Part shown: positions 36,896 to 47,800 of the stretch, in pieces
Layout: each line of letters begins with the position of its first letter
Position numbering within the stretch: position 1 is the stretch's first letter
Assembly: GCA_914767715.1 (NCBI GenBank)
Contig: OU612072.1
Span: forward strand, 26,848,001 to 26,908,000
DNA length: 60,000 nt
Direction: 5' to 3'
DNA from: Membranipora membranacea
Lineage: Eukaryota > Bryozoa > Gymnolaemata > Cheilostomatida > Membraniporidae
Made by a program: the position numbers and the translations under genes
The notes under the pieces: generated by a model
What the model was told of the DNA's origin: nothing
The model's input: only the letters and a program-made list of their open reading frames with translations
Databases searched by the model: none

Positions 36896-37749
36896 TTATA
36901 AGACAATGTTAAAAAGGTTTTCAAACCCGGATTATAAAATTGTTGATGAATTAAAAGACCAAATTTTATTTATATTCTTTGTTCAAGATACGTATCCCAT
37001 ATATACCTCTATCTCTCCTTCATATTTTTCTCTAGATTATATTTATACACAATGTACAGAATATACCTGCGGCTGGTAGTTTTTATATCTCGATTATAAT
37101 CTTATTACATTATTATTAATATATTATTACAGACATTGACATTGTTGTTTTGAGTTAATGGAACAATAAATCAAAGTTTTCTGTAGCAAAATACAAAAGG
37201 TGTATAACAGTTGAAGACCGCCCCCTCCATCATTCGGGGTTATAGATCATATAACCAGCACCAGATCAGCTTTGTTAGATAAGACAACTACATGATGTAG
37301 CAGATTAGTCAAGAAAATAATACACCAGAATATGATTCCTTGTTGCTCAAAAATGTAGAGCTGCACCTTCAATAGACTACCAAGAATCTTCACTGGCCCG
37401 GGAACCGTTGGGTCTGGGGTGCACAGACTATTAATGAGGAGTTTATTACTGTTTACGGTGGTAGAGCCTCAGTAATCTAGTCGACATATAATACCTGTCA
37501 TGTTTACTTCAATTTTGCCCGATGATAGTTTGATTTGAACTGATTAAACTAAGAATTCTTCACACCATGAGCTAAGAGTCGATCCGATCTTTCCCTTTCC
37601 CTATTATAGTAAATACCTGTTTGCCACTAACCTATCTAACCATTTTTTTTGGTGATGTTTTGGCAGAATGGAAAACGAAAGAAATAATAGAAAGCAAGGT
37701 TTCTATTAGCATGCATTCATATTCACAGCATCTCGGCTCTGTTTTCTAG
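36896..37749. other. Receptor copy 1 3' flank and spacer duplicated at 50500-51710
   Basis: AATAAA at 37165-37170 is conserved in position after copies 2 (43127-43132) and 3 (50777-50782), about 270-290 bp past the stop. The spacer from 37255 to the copy 2 CUB exon is nearly the same sequence as 50870-51710 before copy 4, apart from a 348-bp insertion there. Confidence 0.7.
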
Positions 37750-39039
37750 ATAACCCAATATTTTCTCTGTCAGACAAGACTTCATTCATTGATGCAAGGA
37801 TTCATCTAGAGGGATATATTACAGCTGAGTCATCAAGCATCACATAGAACACAGCCATGTCTGATGTTAAGGGTGGCTTTGGATCTCCAGCTAAAATTGT
37901 CGAAACTACACTACAAAATCTACCTATTACCACAACCATTAAACTCTATATAGAGTTTGTGGATATGGAATCGTCCGGCTTAGACCATTTTGAGATATTC
38001 ACCCTAAAGCAGCTGGTGAATGATGAACCATCAAAGTTGACACAAACTAAGATTTTTTCTACAATAGAGTCAGAGAGTCACGAAGAACGATCATTTTCTG
38101 GCAACTCTGCCTTGACATTTCGATATCAAGCAGGGTCACGTCACTATCACCAATACTCACTGCGCTTAAGTCATACAGGTGATTTTGTTATTTCTATTCA
38201 GTGTTTTGCCTAGATGATATATTCAAAAGGAAAGCAAACTTTTTTTATTGAAAAAGCGAGATCAAAAAATGTAATAATCACAAAGTTAAGAGAATTCTTA
38301 CATATTCAGCTCTGTCTACATAATTATTTTGAGTTTAGACCATTGTACATTTACAGTTGAGTCCTACGATGAAGACATACTAATGCTCGGGTCACTAAGA
38401 CAGACTCTTCTGATTATGGAGTCACCTGTGAAGACAAGACGTCATCAAACACAGAGGGGACAACTTTCAGCTGCCACAATAAACAGTGGTCTTGTGAGAT
38501 AGATTGTACAGGAACACAGTCTAGCCTCTCAACACACAAACAGCAAACAGGTAATCCGAATAAACTGTTTCATTCCTTTTTAACATCAATCTCTTCTCAC
38601 AGGTAAATTTGAAAACTGAAAGAGAAAATCACTATGAAATATTCTCTAATCTGCCTTTTTATGCCACAAATTAATTAAGTTAGATTCACAAAACAGATGT
38701 GGACGATTCGAGTGAATTAATTGTTGTTTTTTCAACAGACTCTGCAGATCAGATGGATTACAGCTTACGAGCACAAGTGAGCATCGGATTGAGTGTACTA
38801 CTGATGATCGTGGTGGTAGCGATGGTTATACAAAGAATGTCACAAATGTGAGTCATTACTTTACATCAACAATATCCAATAACATTGTAAATGATTTATT
38901 TTGTGTAAGGATATCAGGCCACTACTGAACAGCCAGAATGGCACTTAAATGTAACTACAACCTTGTGAGGGTTTTTACAGGCATGATTGTTCTTCTGATT
39001 AGCTATATATTGGTTATCAGTTAAGTAACATATTGTTAA

Positions 39040-39416
39040 AGGGCAACCAAGGTTTCAAACAACTTCTCATTGATGGCCATTGGTTAATAGCAGATTGCAC
39101 CTTCTGCATGGGGAAAAAGACAAAATATAATTCGGATGATTATTCAGCCAGAATTCTTGTGAAACATTTCTTCCATCAGGTACTCAAACTCAGCTAAAAG
39201 AGAATACCACATAGCAGTTTCCTGTTCCTGTTATTATTTAGCCTGTGCTCTATAATTATTACAGCAAAGTCTTGGAACCTCCCCTAAACTGAAGTGTTAC
39301 CCAGCTTATAGTCAGCAACTACTTTGAGTTTTGCATCGCGTAATGCACAAAGCTGATGCTGCCCAGCACATTATTTGCTACCCATTAATGCATTGCTGCG
39401 AAACCTTGGTTGCCCT
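39040..39416. mobile_element. 377-bp piggyBac-type MITE with TTAA target duplication
   Basis: A 17-bp perfect terminal inverted repeat (AGGGCAACCAAGGTTTC) is flanked by TTAA at 39036-39039 and 39417-39420. Receptor copy 3 has the empty site at the same intron position (ACATATTGTTAAGCATTAATT near 47205-47225), which shows directly that this is an insertion with TTAA duplication. Confidence 0.92.
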
Positions 39417-39454
39417 TTAAGCATCAATTTAGCACAATTTCATTTGTAAAAACG

Positions 39455-40388
39455 ATACTAGAAATGCCGTGATCATAAATGCTACAGAACTTCAGGGGCG
39501 TGGATGGTATACACTCAGGTTGTAGGCTAAGTTTATGATGGATGGCCAATCGGTGATATCGCAGTATCGTTGTCCTACTATGTGGCAGAACTCCCCCCAG
39601 CAATTATTTTCAGTGAATACAGCCATAGAATAGAGCGCAACAAACATGTTATAATCGTGGTATATATATTCATAAATATTATATAAAAATAAGTGGTACT
39701 TCCCATGCTCCCTCCTTGCTTTTCTTAATCTGCCCTCACCGGAATTTGAACTCGGGTCTCTCGCACTGAGATCAAACACTCCAACCACTCAGCCATGCTG
39801 GGCCACTGAAGCTTGCAAAGCTCAGGGCGAATGATCCAGGTGTTTAAATTTAATGATGTAGTAGGCGAAAGTAGTAATAAATAGGTTTAAAAAACAAGTT
39901 AAACCACCAAGTAGTAAAAGAGATGATAAATGTAAATATCTGTCTTCACTGGGATTTGAACTCGGGCCTTTCGCGCAACAAGCATGTTATTATTGTTGTA
40001 CTTTTTTTGAAAACATTTGGTTACATCCATTCACCGCCTGGTATCTGTTTTTTGTTCTCAACTGGGATTTTTACTAGCCACGCCGACCCACTGAAGCTTA
40101 CAGATTTTCATTGATATATACTGGAATTATATGGGTAAATTGAGCTGTTTTATAAATTTTTAATTGATCCTAAGCTTTCATGGCACATATTAGACAAAAC
40201 AATATATTGAGCACACCCTCATCCTGTTTTACTACACATTTGTGGTAGAACACAGGACTGTGATTCAGCCGTTTCCTCTTTTTTTTCCAAAACACATTTT
40301 GAAAAAGTGATATGAGGCACTGGATACGGGTTTTTATATACACATGCATTTATCATAAACACAAAACTGAAGTTTTGTGGATTATTAG
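39455..40388. mobile_element. Insertion with two tRNA-Ser/Leu-like SINE pieces
   Basis: Copy 3 lacks these ~930 bp (compare 47245-47265). On the minus strand at about 39805-39650 there is a tRNA-like head: A box TGGCTGAGTGGTTGGAGTG and B box GAGTTCAAATTCC. A second, partial copy of the B-box region (GGATTTGAACTCGGGCC) is at about 39950-39967, and both are followed by CCACTGAAGCTT at 39804 and 40088. Confidence 0.6.
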
Positions 40389-40717
40389 TCACACCCTTTT
40401 AGCTATTCCAATTTTGAAGTCTCAATTACAAAACAACATAATTGCCATATAGATTGTTGGGTAATGAATTTTTAATTTCCCCACCTACTTCCTCAAACTG
40501 AAGAGTTCATAAATGGAAGTGAACGTATATTGCAGCAACTCAAAGAAGGCAATTCAAAGTTAGCGGAGACCTCGCCCATTACCAGAACTTCCTAACAATG
40601 GAGCTATTGGTGAGTTTATATTATTTTATACATGTGAGACAATGTAATAGAGAAATTTTTTGATCTTTGCTTTATCACTTTGAGGCCCATAAAAAAATTA
40701 TACGCAATAATATATAC

Positions 40718-40803
40718 TATATACTAGCTATGTGCACATGACAATAATATATACTAGCTATGTGCACATGACAATAATATATACTAGCTACGTGCACATG
40801 ACA
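40718..40803. repeat. 30-bp minisatellite, 3 copies
   Basis: Unit ACAATAATATATACTAGCTATGTGCACATG in the intron after the juxtamembrane exon of receptor copy 2; copy 3 has a single unit near 47600. Confidence 0.8.
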
Positions 40804-41245
40804 TATTGCTGAGAAGTTATATGTGAAAACATGTAAAGTTAGCAGCAAATAATATTTTCTGAAGCATACCTTCAGCTGTATTACCTTCAGCTGAATTTCG
40901 CCAAAACAATTCTTGATGGATTTGCAAAAACTCAAAAATTTGGAGCAACAATTGAGAGAATGGCTGTAAGACTCCAATTCAAAAGTCAAACCGTTACCAA
41001 ATAACATGTTATTTAAAATATTTTGTGCAAATCATGCAGAGAGTCTGTTGTTTAAAATAACAAAACTAAAAGAAAACTGAAATATACATATAGCCATGAC
41101 ATTGAAAAGAATAAATGATGACAAATTTATTGATAGTTGCTTGCTGCATTTGTGCCTTTCCCTCTTAGGCCCGTTGAAAGTATTCACATGAAAATGAAAA
41201 GTTGAAATCTCATAAAACAATCAGAGTAATATTAGTGTGTCACAG

Positions 41246-41977
41246 TTATGAATAAGATTTCAGTGTTCTTGTTATCTCATGTCGAACGAGACTTTGGCAT
41301 CTAGAGGCTGATGAACAGTTAGTATATCTTAGAAAGTACTCCAGGTGCTTTTTATGTAGAAACTCTTCAGGACAAAGACCGCAGTAACATTGGTTGTTCT
41401 TAAAATCGTGTGAAGTGCTGTCCCACGCACCGCACTGCATACATGACTTTGCACAAGAGTATAATGGCCATATCTGAGATATCTCTGGTAACTCCCTCAG
41501 AATATACCAAGCTGAAAAGAAAAAGAATAATGATTTCATTCTTGCAGCGTTGATAAAAATACTGCCTGACTCCTGACAGATCTCCTGTTGTGGTTTGAAT
41601 ACAAAAAGATGATCGTCTCACTATTGATATCAGTGAAGGAGTAAAATTTATTTGGTGTATATAAATAGTTAGGACACATACAAATGATCAGGACACATAT
41701 AAATAGCTAGGGCACATAAATATAGTAAGGACACACATATAAATAATAAGAACACATATAACTAGTTAGGACACATATATATAACTTCCTATTCCTACTC
41801 CTTACACTATGCAGATATTTTTACTTCATGTCACAACATACTTTATACACTATACAGAAATGACTACTTACAAGGGTAAGATCCATCCGGGCAGTAGTTA
41901 CGGAGCTCTAATGGTTTACCAGAACAGAACGATGTGGCTGCTAAGAGAATACAGAACACTTTTATTGCGTGTCTCAT
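41246..41977 (-). CDS. Nested antisense secreted Cys-rich protein, unit 2, 123 aa
   Basis: Two exons, 41872-41977 and 41246-41511, splice in frame (GTAAG donor, CTTTTCAG acceptor; 372 nt). Residues 1-20 are a signal peptide (MRHAIKVFCILLAATSFCSG). The mature part begins KPLELRNYCPDGSYP and has nine Cys in total: one in NYC, then CAKSCMQC, CYCGLC with a preceding QC, and TNC...RC. There is also a CPEEFLHKKHLEYFLRYTNC helix-like stretch. I do not recognise the family. The gene lies inside the intron separating the juxtamembrane and tail exons of receptor copy 2, on the opposite strand. It is intact although that receptor is not. A secreted ligand or effector is an inference. Confidence 0.75.
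41640..41790. repeat. AGGACACATATAAATAG-type repeat, about 6 imperfect copies
   Basis: This lies in the intron of the nested antisense gene of unit 2. The same array, slightly longer, is at 52380-52512 in unit 4. Confidence 0.8.
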
Positions 41978-42212
41978 ATTGGTATCAGTCTAAATGATCT
42001 CTTAGATGAAACACTTCCTTGTTTTATATGCCAGCTAACTTGAGGCTGAAAGGCCAAATGGCTTATTAGATGTCACCTAATGTAACATTAATTTCATTGT
42101 GATCTTGGATTAGTGGTTGAGTATGACATACATCTCTTCTGTAATCAGCCAATAAGTGTTTTATTACGCAGGTTAAACTTAATCCTTGACGCATTACAGG
42201 ATTTAAGATAGC

Positions 42213-42232
42213 GGGGGGGGGGGGGGGGGGGG
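42213..42232. repeat. 20-nt poly-G tract
   Basis: A run of 20 G lies in the intron before the tail exon of receptor copy 2. The orthologous site in copy 4 has 15 G (52938-52952). Copy 3 has none (TAGCGTTTTTTTATATC near 49830). The exact length may be unreliable in an assembly. Confidence 0.9.
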
Positions 42233-42848
42233 TTTTTTATATCAATTATCGCAGGTGTTAACTTAATCCTTCGACAATGCCCGTTATGAATAAGGATATA
42301 CCCTTCAAAAGTAAATCAATTTTTACTTTTTTTCAGAAAATGAGAGTGTGACCTTGACATTGATACGGGATACAAATCTATAGGAACCACAGATCCCTAC
42401 CTAGATTACATCACCATCAACCAGAACGAGACATTTAGTAACTATCAAAATAATATTATACAAGAAAATCCTAACCCTCCAACAGAAGATTGTAGTCAAC
42501 GTGATCTCCAGAAACCAAGAAGTGAGCCACAATCTATAGATCTGTATGATATGATCGTAGAGGAGATGAGGAAGAAAGGGATCAGGGAATCAAAGGGAAG
42601 CTACTAATGACCATGTGTACGAGAACTGGGGAAACTAAACCAGCAACTTACAGCCAGAACACTCAGAGGCAATAAATAATTATATTCCTTGAGAGCCGAT
42701 CTCAAACTCTCATCATAACCTCCAATCTACCGAGAGACAGCAGGGTCAGAAGGTCAACCCTGAGATGGGATGTTATGATGATGACGCAGAGAGTGTGTAC
42801 GTTATGTATACAATAAAGGACGATGTAAAAACAGTCTTCAAATCCTAG

Positions 42849-44859
42849 TTATAAGACAATGTAAAAAAAAGGTTTCCAAACCCCAATTGTAAAATTAAAT
42901 GTTTTTGATGAATTAAAAGACCAAATTTTATTTATATTCTTTGTTCAAGATACGTATCCCATATATACCTCTATCTCTCCTTCATATTTTTCTCTAGATT
43001 ATATTTATACACGTTATACAGAATATACCTGCGGCTGGTAGTTTTTATATCCCCATTATAATATAGTTACATTATTATTAATGTATTATTACAGACATTA
43101 ACATTGTTGTTTTGAGTTAATGGAACAATAAATCAAAGTTTTCTGTAGCAAAATACAAAAGGTGTATAACAGTTGAAGACCGCACCCTCCATCATTCGGG
43201 CCTATAGATCATCACCTTAAATTGTTATAGCTGATGCAGGCAGTTATATCCCATCCATCACCTTGTGTCATAGAGCAGGTTGTATTACAGAGTACTAACC
43301 AACACCAGATCAGCTTTGTTACTCTATATGACTACATGATGTAACAGATTAGTGAAGTATACAATGAGAAAAGGATGTGTCTCCTCGGAGGCTCTACAAA
43401 TAAAACCACACCCAGTATTGATCATGTAAAAACTTTCTTTAAGATGAGGTGATTACTGATTACTATTTCAACACACGGAGCCACAAGCGCTTAATCCCTT
43501 GACTCTTGTTTTTAATGTTTGAGTCTTTGTTTTATCGACCAATCAAAACATTGCAACAAGCAAATTACCAAGGGATTATTGTATGAACTTTTACCTTGAA
43601 TTTATTTTTATTGATGGCACTTTATGCTGAAGGTTAAATAAACAGGATGCTCTTTGGTCAATGTTATCCAACTCAGAGATAAACCATGAACAAAAATTTC
43701 ACTAAACAACAATAGACACTAGAATTAAAAGACAAGTTAATCAACGCCAAGTAGATTTGAACTAGCCCAACAACTCTACCAATCATCGAACTCTAGTGCT
43801 CATCAATCACCTTGGATATCTAACCAGCAATAGAACCGGGATGATCCGTTCGAAAAGAGATTATCTTGTGATTTTAAAAGGGATATTTACGTAACTGGTA
43901 CCAACAGGATCTGCCCCTGCATAAGGTTTTGCAAATTAATTCCTTTGTTTTATGCAGTTGCTGTTCATAACTATTATTTTGCAAGTCATTTACCAATAGA
44001 TAATCAGCTAGTTTAGACATTTGATTGATCATTGTTAATGCAGCGGTATTATATTTCTTAAACCTTAGCACGAGGTGTCACTAGATCCTAGATACTATCC
44101 TTGGTATTATATCTGTAGGCTTGCACCAATAACCTCAAATTACCATTCGATCAGCGCACCAGTTGTTAAACTTTTGTTACACAGGAGTTTTTTTGCACCA
44201 TCAATCAGGCTTCAACCCTGTCTCATCAGATCCATAGAATTCTCAAGATTGAATTATGAATTATGGTCTGTAAGCTGAAAGACGCTTACTAACACATAAG
44301 CCTGTAATAGCCTGAACTCTTCACATCGGTAAGAGGCGGGGAGCTAAGCTTCAGTGACATAAATGGCATATAAAATCTGTGAGGTCGAGAGATGATCCGA
44401 TCCTTCTCTTCCCATATCATAGCAAACGCCTGCTTGCCATTAACCTATCTAGCCTGCTAACACAGAATGATTAACACAATATTTTTTGTCAAAGAAAATC
44501 TAATTTTATACGAACGAGTCAAGATGTAGAGGATATAGGAAGATATGCAGACAGTAACAAAGAGTTCTCTTTTCTTTCAAAACAATCCAACCCTTTAATA
44601 ATGCAATTGAGTTAAGATTAAAATACCCTCCGCATGGTTTTGAAACAAGCAAAAAATCATCCAATTTTCACCTGTAACAAACATTAATTACCTTTTGTGA
44701 ATGCATTAGAAAAAAAAAGTGAGCAGTAATTTTTATATCAAATCAGCAAAATGAGAATCATTTTACACGGAGAAGCAGATCGGAGCGGCAGGAACTCAAA
44801 CTGCAGCGCACAGCGATTTAATTGAATTCTCGACGGTTTCACTTGGGTCAGCGGTGATC
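42849..44859. other. Spacer between receptor copies 2 and 3
   Basis: It contains the conserved 3' flank of copy 2 and about 1.5 kb that also precedes copy 5 (compare 43430-44880 with 54590-56890). The shared stretch includes TGATTGATCATTGT and a GAGAATCATTTTACACGGAG block just before exon 1. No separate gene is recognised. Confidence 0.6.
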
Positions 44860-47800
44860 ATGATGTCATACTGGTAAGTATTCAATCTACAAAGTATTGA
44901 TAGATTCAGACTTCCCGATTTAATCATATTAATACATGTATGTCATCCACATGGTTGTGGTTGTCTTAACTATATATATTGCTTTTTATAAACACAAAGT
45001 TTCAGCATTCATTAGAATAGCCTAAAGAATCGCCATTACTATACGTTAATATTTAGATGATGCTGTTTAATTTATTGTTGGTTTGATTGGTTGATCAACT
45101 TGTCTTACTGATGACTTTGTCACATGACCTTTGAATTCACAACTCATTTATCTGAAAATAACCTTTTTCTGATCTATCCTTCTCTGTTTCAGGTATTCTC
45201 TGAGATCAGATTCCAAACAAGAAGTATGTTGGCTCGCAGTGGCTGTGATAATACTTCTCTGTTTCTATCCTGTTCTCGCTCAAAGTAAATCACTTATTCA
45301 TTCTTTGATTTCATTCTGTTACATTTTACCAGTCACTATAATATACCTAAATAGATTTACTTTCCCTGATGGGTGCTTGAAAATTGATTAAAAAGCAGTT
45401 CACAAATTGGAATTATTGAGTTTTACTGAGAGCGTAATGGAGATTATCATCATCAGGTAGGTAGATCACCAATTGACAACCAGCATCGATTTACATTAAT
45501 GCATTTTTTAGTACTGTTTTGATTTAATTAACTATCATATCATCACTGGAAAACTGTGTTTGGCTAGAAAATTTACTCTCTATTTCATTTTCCCCAGAAA
45601 TAATATGCAATGGAATAACTGAAGCTGACAATTGTTTAGCACCTTATCATCAACGCGCAAGAATTAAGATCTGGGAAAAGAAAACATCATTTTTATCAAC
45701 CATATATTCTTTTATGTTTAACAAAGGTATTTTAGGAATCTTTTAGTTTAATAGTCCAACTCTTCAATTATTCTCTGATTATATTGTTTTCCTATATGAT
45801 GACTTGTCAGCATTTAATATTATAGTGTAACTTTATGTTATTTATAACTATACACCCAGCAATCAATAGAAGTATCTGATTGCTTGGTATCCATCAGCGA
45901 GCACTCATATTCACATCATCTCGGCTCTGTTTTCTAGATAACCCAATATTTTCTCTGTCAGAAAAGACTTCATTCATCGATGCGAAGATTCATCCACAGG
46001 GATATATAATAGCTGAGTCATCAGACACCATACAGAACAAGGCAACATCTGATGTTAGGGGTGGCTTTGGATCTCCAGCTAAAATTGTCGAAATTACACT
46101 ACAAAATCTGCCTATTACTGCAACCATTAAAATCTATATAGAGTTTGTAGATATGGAATCGTCCGACTGGGATCTTTTTGAGATATTTACCACAAAACAG
46201 CTAGTGAATGATGAACCATCAAATTTCACACAAACTAAGATTTTTTCCACAGTAGAGTCAGAGAGGGACGAAGAACGATCATTTTCTGGCAACTCTACCT
46301 TGACATTTCGATATCAACCAAAGTCACGCCACCATCAACGTTATTCAATGCGCTTAAATTATACAGGTAAGAACAGCATGTGCCACAATGATATATCTGA
46401 GTGGAAAGCGAAATTCTGTTAGTGAAAAAGCAAGATCTAATAATGTAATTATCAGAAAGTTTAAGTGAATGCTTATATATTCAGCTCCGTTAGCATGGTG
46501 ATTTTGAATTTAGACCATTGTACTTTGACAGTTGAGTCCTGTGATGAAGACATTCCAATGCTCAGGTCACTAAGACAGACTTACAAGAATTCATCTGATT
46601 ATGAAGTCATTTGTGAAGACAAGTCACCAAACACAGAGGGGACAACTTTCAGCTGTCACAATAATCAGTGGTCCTCTGAGATAGATTGTACAAGATCACA
46701 GTCTGGTCTCTCAACAACAAAACAAGCAACCACTGGTAATTAAAATAATCTGTTTCAATCCTTATTAGTCTCTTCTCTCAGGCAATTTTGAAAACTGAAA
46801 GAGAAAATCATTATGAAATATTCTCTACTCTGCCATTTTATGCCACAAATTTTAACGTCAAATTCACAACATTTATTTGGACAATTCGTGTAAATTAATG
46901 GTTGATTTTTTCAGCAAACTCTGCAGGTCAGATGGATTACAGCTTACTAGCACAAGTGAGCATCGGATTGAGTGTACTACTGATGATCGTGGTGGTAGCG
47001 ATGGTTATACAAAGAATGTCACAAATGTAAGTCATTACTTAACATCAACAATATCCTATATTCTAAATGATTTATTTTTTTTAGGATATCAGACCATTAC
47101 TGCACAGCCAGGAAGGCACTTAAATGTAATTACAACCTTTTGAAGGTCTTTAAGGGCATGACTGTTTGTCTGATGAGCAATATTATTGGTTATCAGTTTA
47201 GTAACATATTGTTAAGCATTAATTCAGCACAGTTTCAATTGTAAAAATAATATTATTAGTAGCACCTTTTTAGCTATTCCGATTTTGAAGTCTCAATTAC
47301 AGAAACAACATAATTGCCATTTAGATTTTGGGTATGAACTTTTAATTTCCCCACCTACTTTCTCAAACTGAAGAGTTCATTAATGGAAGTGATCTCATAT
47401 TGCAGCAACTCAAAGAAGGTGATTCAAAGTCAGCGGAGACCTCGCCCATTACCAGAACTTCCTAACAATGGAGCTATTGGTGAGTTTATATTATTTTATA
47501 CATGTGAGACAATGTAATAGATAAATTTTTTTATCTTTGCTTTATCACTTCAAGGCCCATGAAAAAATTATATGCAAGAATATATTTTTAGAGAACGTCT
47601 ATGACTAGCTATGTGCACATGACATATTTGAAATGTGCAACCCTCTATTGCTGAGAAGTGTATATGTGAAAGCGTGTAAAGTTAGCAGGAAATATTACTT
47701 TCTAAAGCATACCTTCAGCTGTATTTCGCTGAAAAGAATTCTCGATGGAATTGCAAAAGCTCAGAAAATTGGGAGCACAAATTGAGAGAATAAGTCAAAC

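Larger units (their letters stand above)
37750..42848 (+). pseudogene. Receptor copy 2, decayed
   Basis: Exons are CUB-like 37750-38178, Sushi 38357-38550, transmembrane 38739-38847, juxtamembrane 40536-40609 and tail 42337-42848. Defects are a TAG in the CUB exon (CAG in copies 3 and 5), indels that shift the Sushi frame, loss of the first Sushi Cys (VESY), a TAG in the juxtamembrane exon (QS*RRPRPLPELP), a 2-bp insertion at the tail start and a later tail deletion. The CUB exon after the stop is open for 118 codons. No signal-peptide exon precedes it. Several insertions (MITE, SINE) lie in the intron after the membrane exon. Confidence 0.85.

Noticed and set aside
46877-47143. Frame reading KLCRSDGLQLTSTSEHRIECTT around the membrane exons
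   Set aside because: The frame that matches exon phases encodes the hydrophobic membrane span (SIGLSVLLMIVVVAMVI). The alternative is an off-frame shadow that recurs in copies 2 and 5.
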